Assembly (NCBI GenBank): GCA_024196135.1
Contig: JAMQCK010000617.1
Location: 1-18,962, forward strand
Length of the DNA: 18,962 bases
Origin: Pleurotus ostreatus/Saccharomyces cerevisiae fusant
Lineage: Eukaryota; Opisthokonta
Direction of reading: 5' to 3'
Under the pieces are notes generated by a model. That model searched no databases, was not told the origin of the DNA, and saw only the letters and a program-made list of their open reading frames with translations. The translations under genes were made by a program, and so were the position numbers. Below, in pieces: positions 17,662 through 18,962 of this stretch; position 1 is the first letter of the stretch; every line of letters begins with the position of its first letter.

Positions 17662-18962
17662 TTACGAGGGCGGCATCACGTCGCCCGTAGCGCCAGGGGC
17701 AGTCTGTCCGTAGTAGCCTGGAAAATGGTCAGTGTGCCGCATTTATCGCTCAATTGTGTGGGCGTACTCCAGTAGTTCTGGTAATAGGAAGTCGGGTCCG
17801 CGCCCCATGCAGCTGCGCTAGCAGCCGCTGTAGGGTCAGCACCCGCCGTCGCGCCTGCAGCCCCGAGGCCAAGGCCAGCAGCGGCTGCCGCTTGCGGCAT
17901 GCTGGGCGAGCTAGGGCTGGCGTACCCTCCAAAGCTATACTGGCCGTACTGACTCGGCTGAGGCATGCCGTACATCGGCTGCAGAAAAGTCATTAGCACT
18001 TGTATATATCGTACGCGTCGGGAAACACCACCCACCATGTTGCCGTAGGGCGAGCCCGCGGTCGGGCTCATCGGGGTCGCCGTGACTGCGGCAGCACCCG
18101 CAGCCGCCGCATTCGGGTCCGCGCGGTCCTTCCCCCAGCTGCACTTGATCGGACGGCCGTGAACCATCTGCCCCTGCAGCTGCACGATCGCCATCGCGGC
18201 GTGCTCGTGCGTGTCGAGCTTAACGAACGCGAAGCCACGGTCGGCCTGCATGCGGATCTCAGACAGGTAGCCGATGGTTTGGAAGAGCGGGATGAGGTCG
18301 GCCTGCGTGCAGTACGGGACGAGGTTCCCGACGTAGACGGTGGTGTTGTAGGCGGGTGTCTGCGTGAGGACCTGCTCGTATGAGAGCGGGCCGCCAGCCA
18401 GGTTCATGGGCGCAGGCGCGCCGCCAGCACCCATGGGACGCGCCATCGCGGGCGGGCCGCCGATAGGGCTGCCGACGGGGCCCCCGCCGCCGCCCCCACC
18501 GCCGAGGCTGCCCTGCGTCTTCTGATTCGCCCAGTTGACGCGAATCGCGCGCGAGCCGAGCCATTCGCCGTTCATCGTCGCGATCGCCTGCTCCGCGTCC
18601 GTCTTGTCGCGGAACGCGAGGAAGCCGTACCCGCGCGACTTGCCCGAGTTCATATCCCACATGACGCGCGCGTCCGAGAGCGTGCCGAACGCGCTGAACG
18701 CCTTCGCGAGGACGTCGTCGTTCACCTCCGGGGAGAGGTCGCCGACAAAGACGTGGTAGTGGTTCGTCGTATCCTCCTTGTTCTGTTGCCCCTGGTACGC
18801 CCAGTTGACGCGGATTTCAGTGTCGAATATCCTGCGCCCGTTGAGCGTTTGGAGAGCTGTCTCGGCCGCGCGCATGTCGAGGTATTCGACAAAGCCATAG
18901 TTAAGGCCGCCGTGCTGGTAGTTGCGGTCTGGGATTATTTTTACGTGCTGGACGGGTCCCGC
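17662..18962 (-). CDS. TIA-1/Pub1-type RNA-binding protein with three RRMs, N-terminus outside window
   Basis: Binds U/AU-rich RNA and poly(A) mRNA; relatives (yeast Pub1, animal TIA-1) act in mRNA stability and stress granules. Visible exons are 18036-18962, 17768-17978 and 17662-17717 (397 residues). Introns are 57 nt (17979-18035, stop-free and in frame) and 50 nt (17718-17767). The window opens inside RRM1 (LNYGFVEY, then IRVNWAYQG). RRM2 is complete: HVFVGDLSPEV and SRGYGFLAF. A Gly-rich, Pro/Ala linker with a run of eight glycines follows. RRM3 has TTVYVGNLVPYC and RGFAFVKLDTHEHA, ending IKCSWGKDR. The tail is Ala/Gly/Tyr/Gln-rich and low in complexity, and after correct splicing ends NYWSYYGQTAPGATGD plus a short PPS terminus. 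Unspliced reading gives an unrelated tail. Confidence 0.92.

Overview
The window looks like nuclear DNA of a filamentous basidiomycete, most likely an agaricomycete. It is GC-rich and gene-dense. Introns are short (about 49-107 nt) with GTRNGT-type donors and CTRAY-type branch sites. It also carries a multicopy F-box family with the agaricomycete-style core PIRRLPDEV. No bacterial, viral or transposon-encoded gene is visible. Genes were assembled by hand from reading frames plus splice signals and checked by phase and, where possible, by paralogue comparison.

Left part (1-7020), all main genes on the minus strand: a protein tyrosine/dual-specificity phosphatase cut by the left edge; two tandem paralogues of a fungal family I cannot name (429 and 434 aa), the second with a long Lys/Glu/Arg heptad helix; and 6-phosphogluconolactonase of the pentose phosphate pathway. 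Between the two paralogues the plus strand shows convincing intron signals from a small unidentified transcript.

Middle and right (7249-16939): a local F-box family. It has three intact genes (7994-9805 plus, 10109-11952 plus, 15146-16939 minus) and one decayed copy (7249-7600 plus) with three in-frame stops and large deletions. The intact proteins share an N-terminal Cys/His motif with invariant spacing, a coiled coil, an F-box, a C-terminal region of leucine-rich character, and a terminal mini-exon encoding a charged tail. Between the second and third copies lies a divergent pair of conserved autophagy/vacuole genes, YPT7 (Rab7, minus) and ATG16 (plus), with only 178 bp between start codons.

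Right edge: a three-RRM RNA-binding protein of the TIA-1/Pub1 type (minus), missing its N-terminus, preceded by a purine-rich intergenic stretch with a short degenerate tandem repeat.

Housekeeping genes (PGL, YPT7, ATG16, PUB1-like) are therefore interleaved with a duplicating and decaying accessory F-box family. The most interesting items are that family's conserved putative metal-binding motif and conserved last intron, the charged-helix paralogue with an intron present in only one copy, and the YPT7-ATG16 shared promoter.
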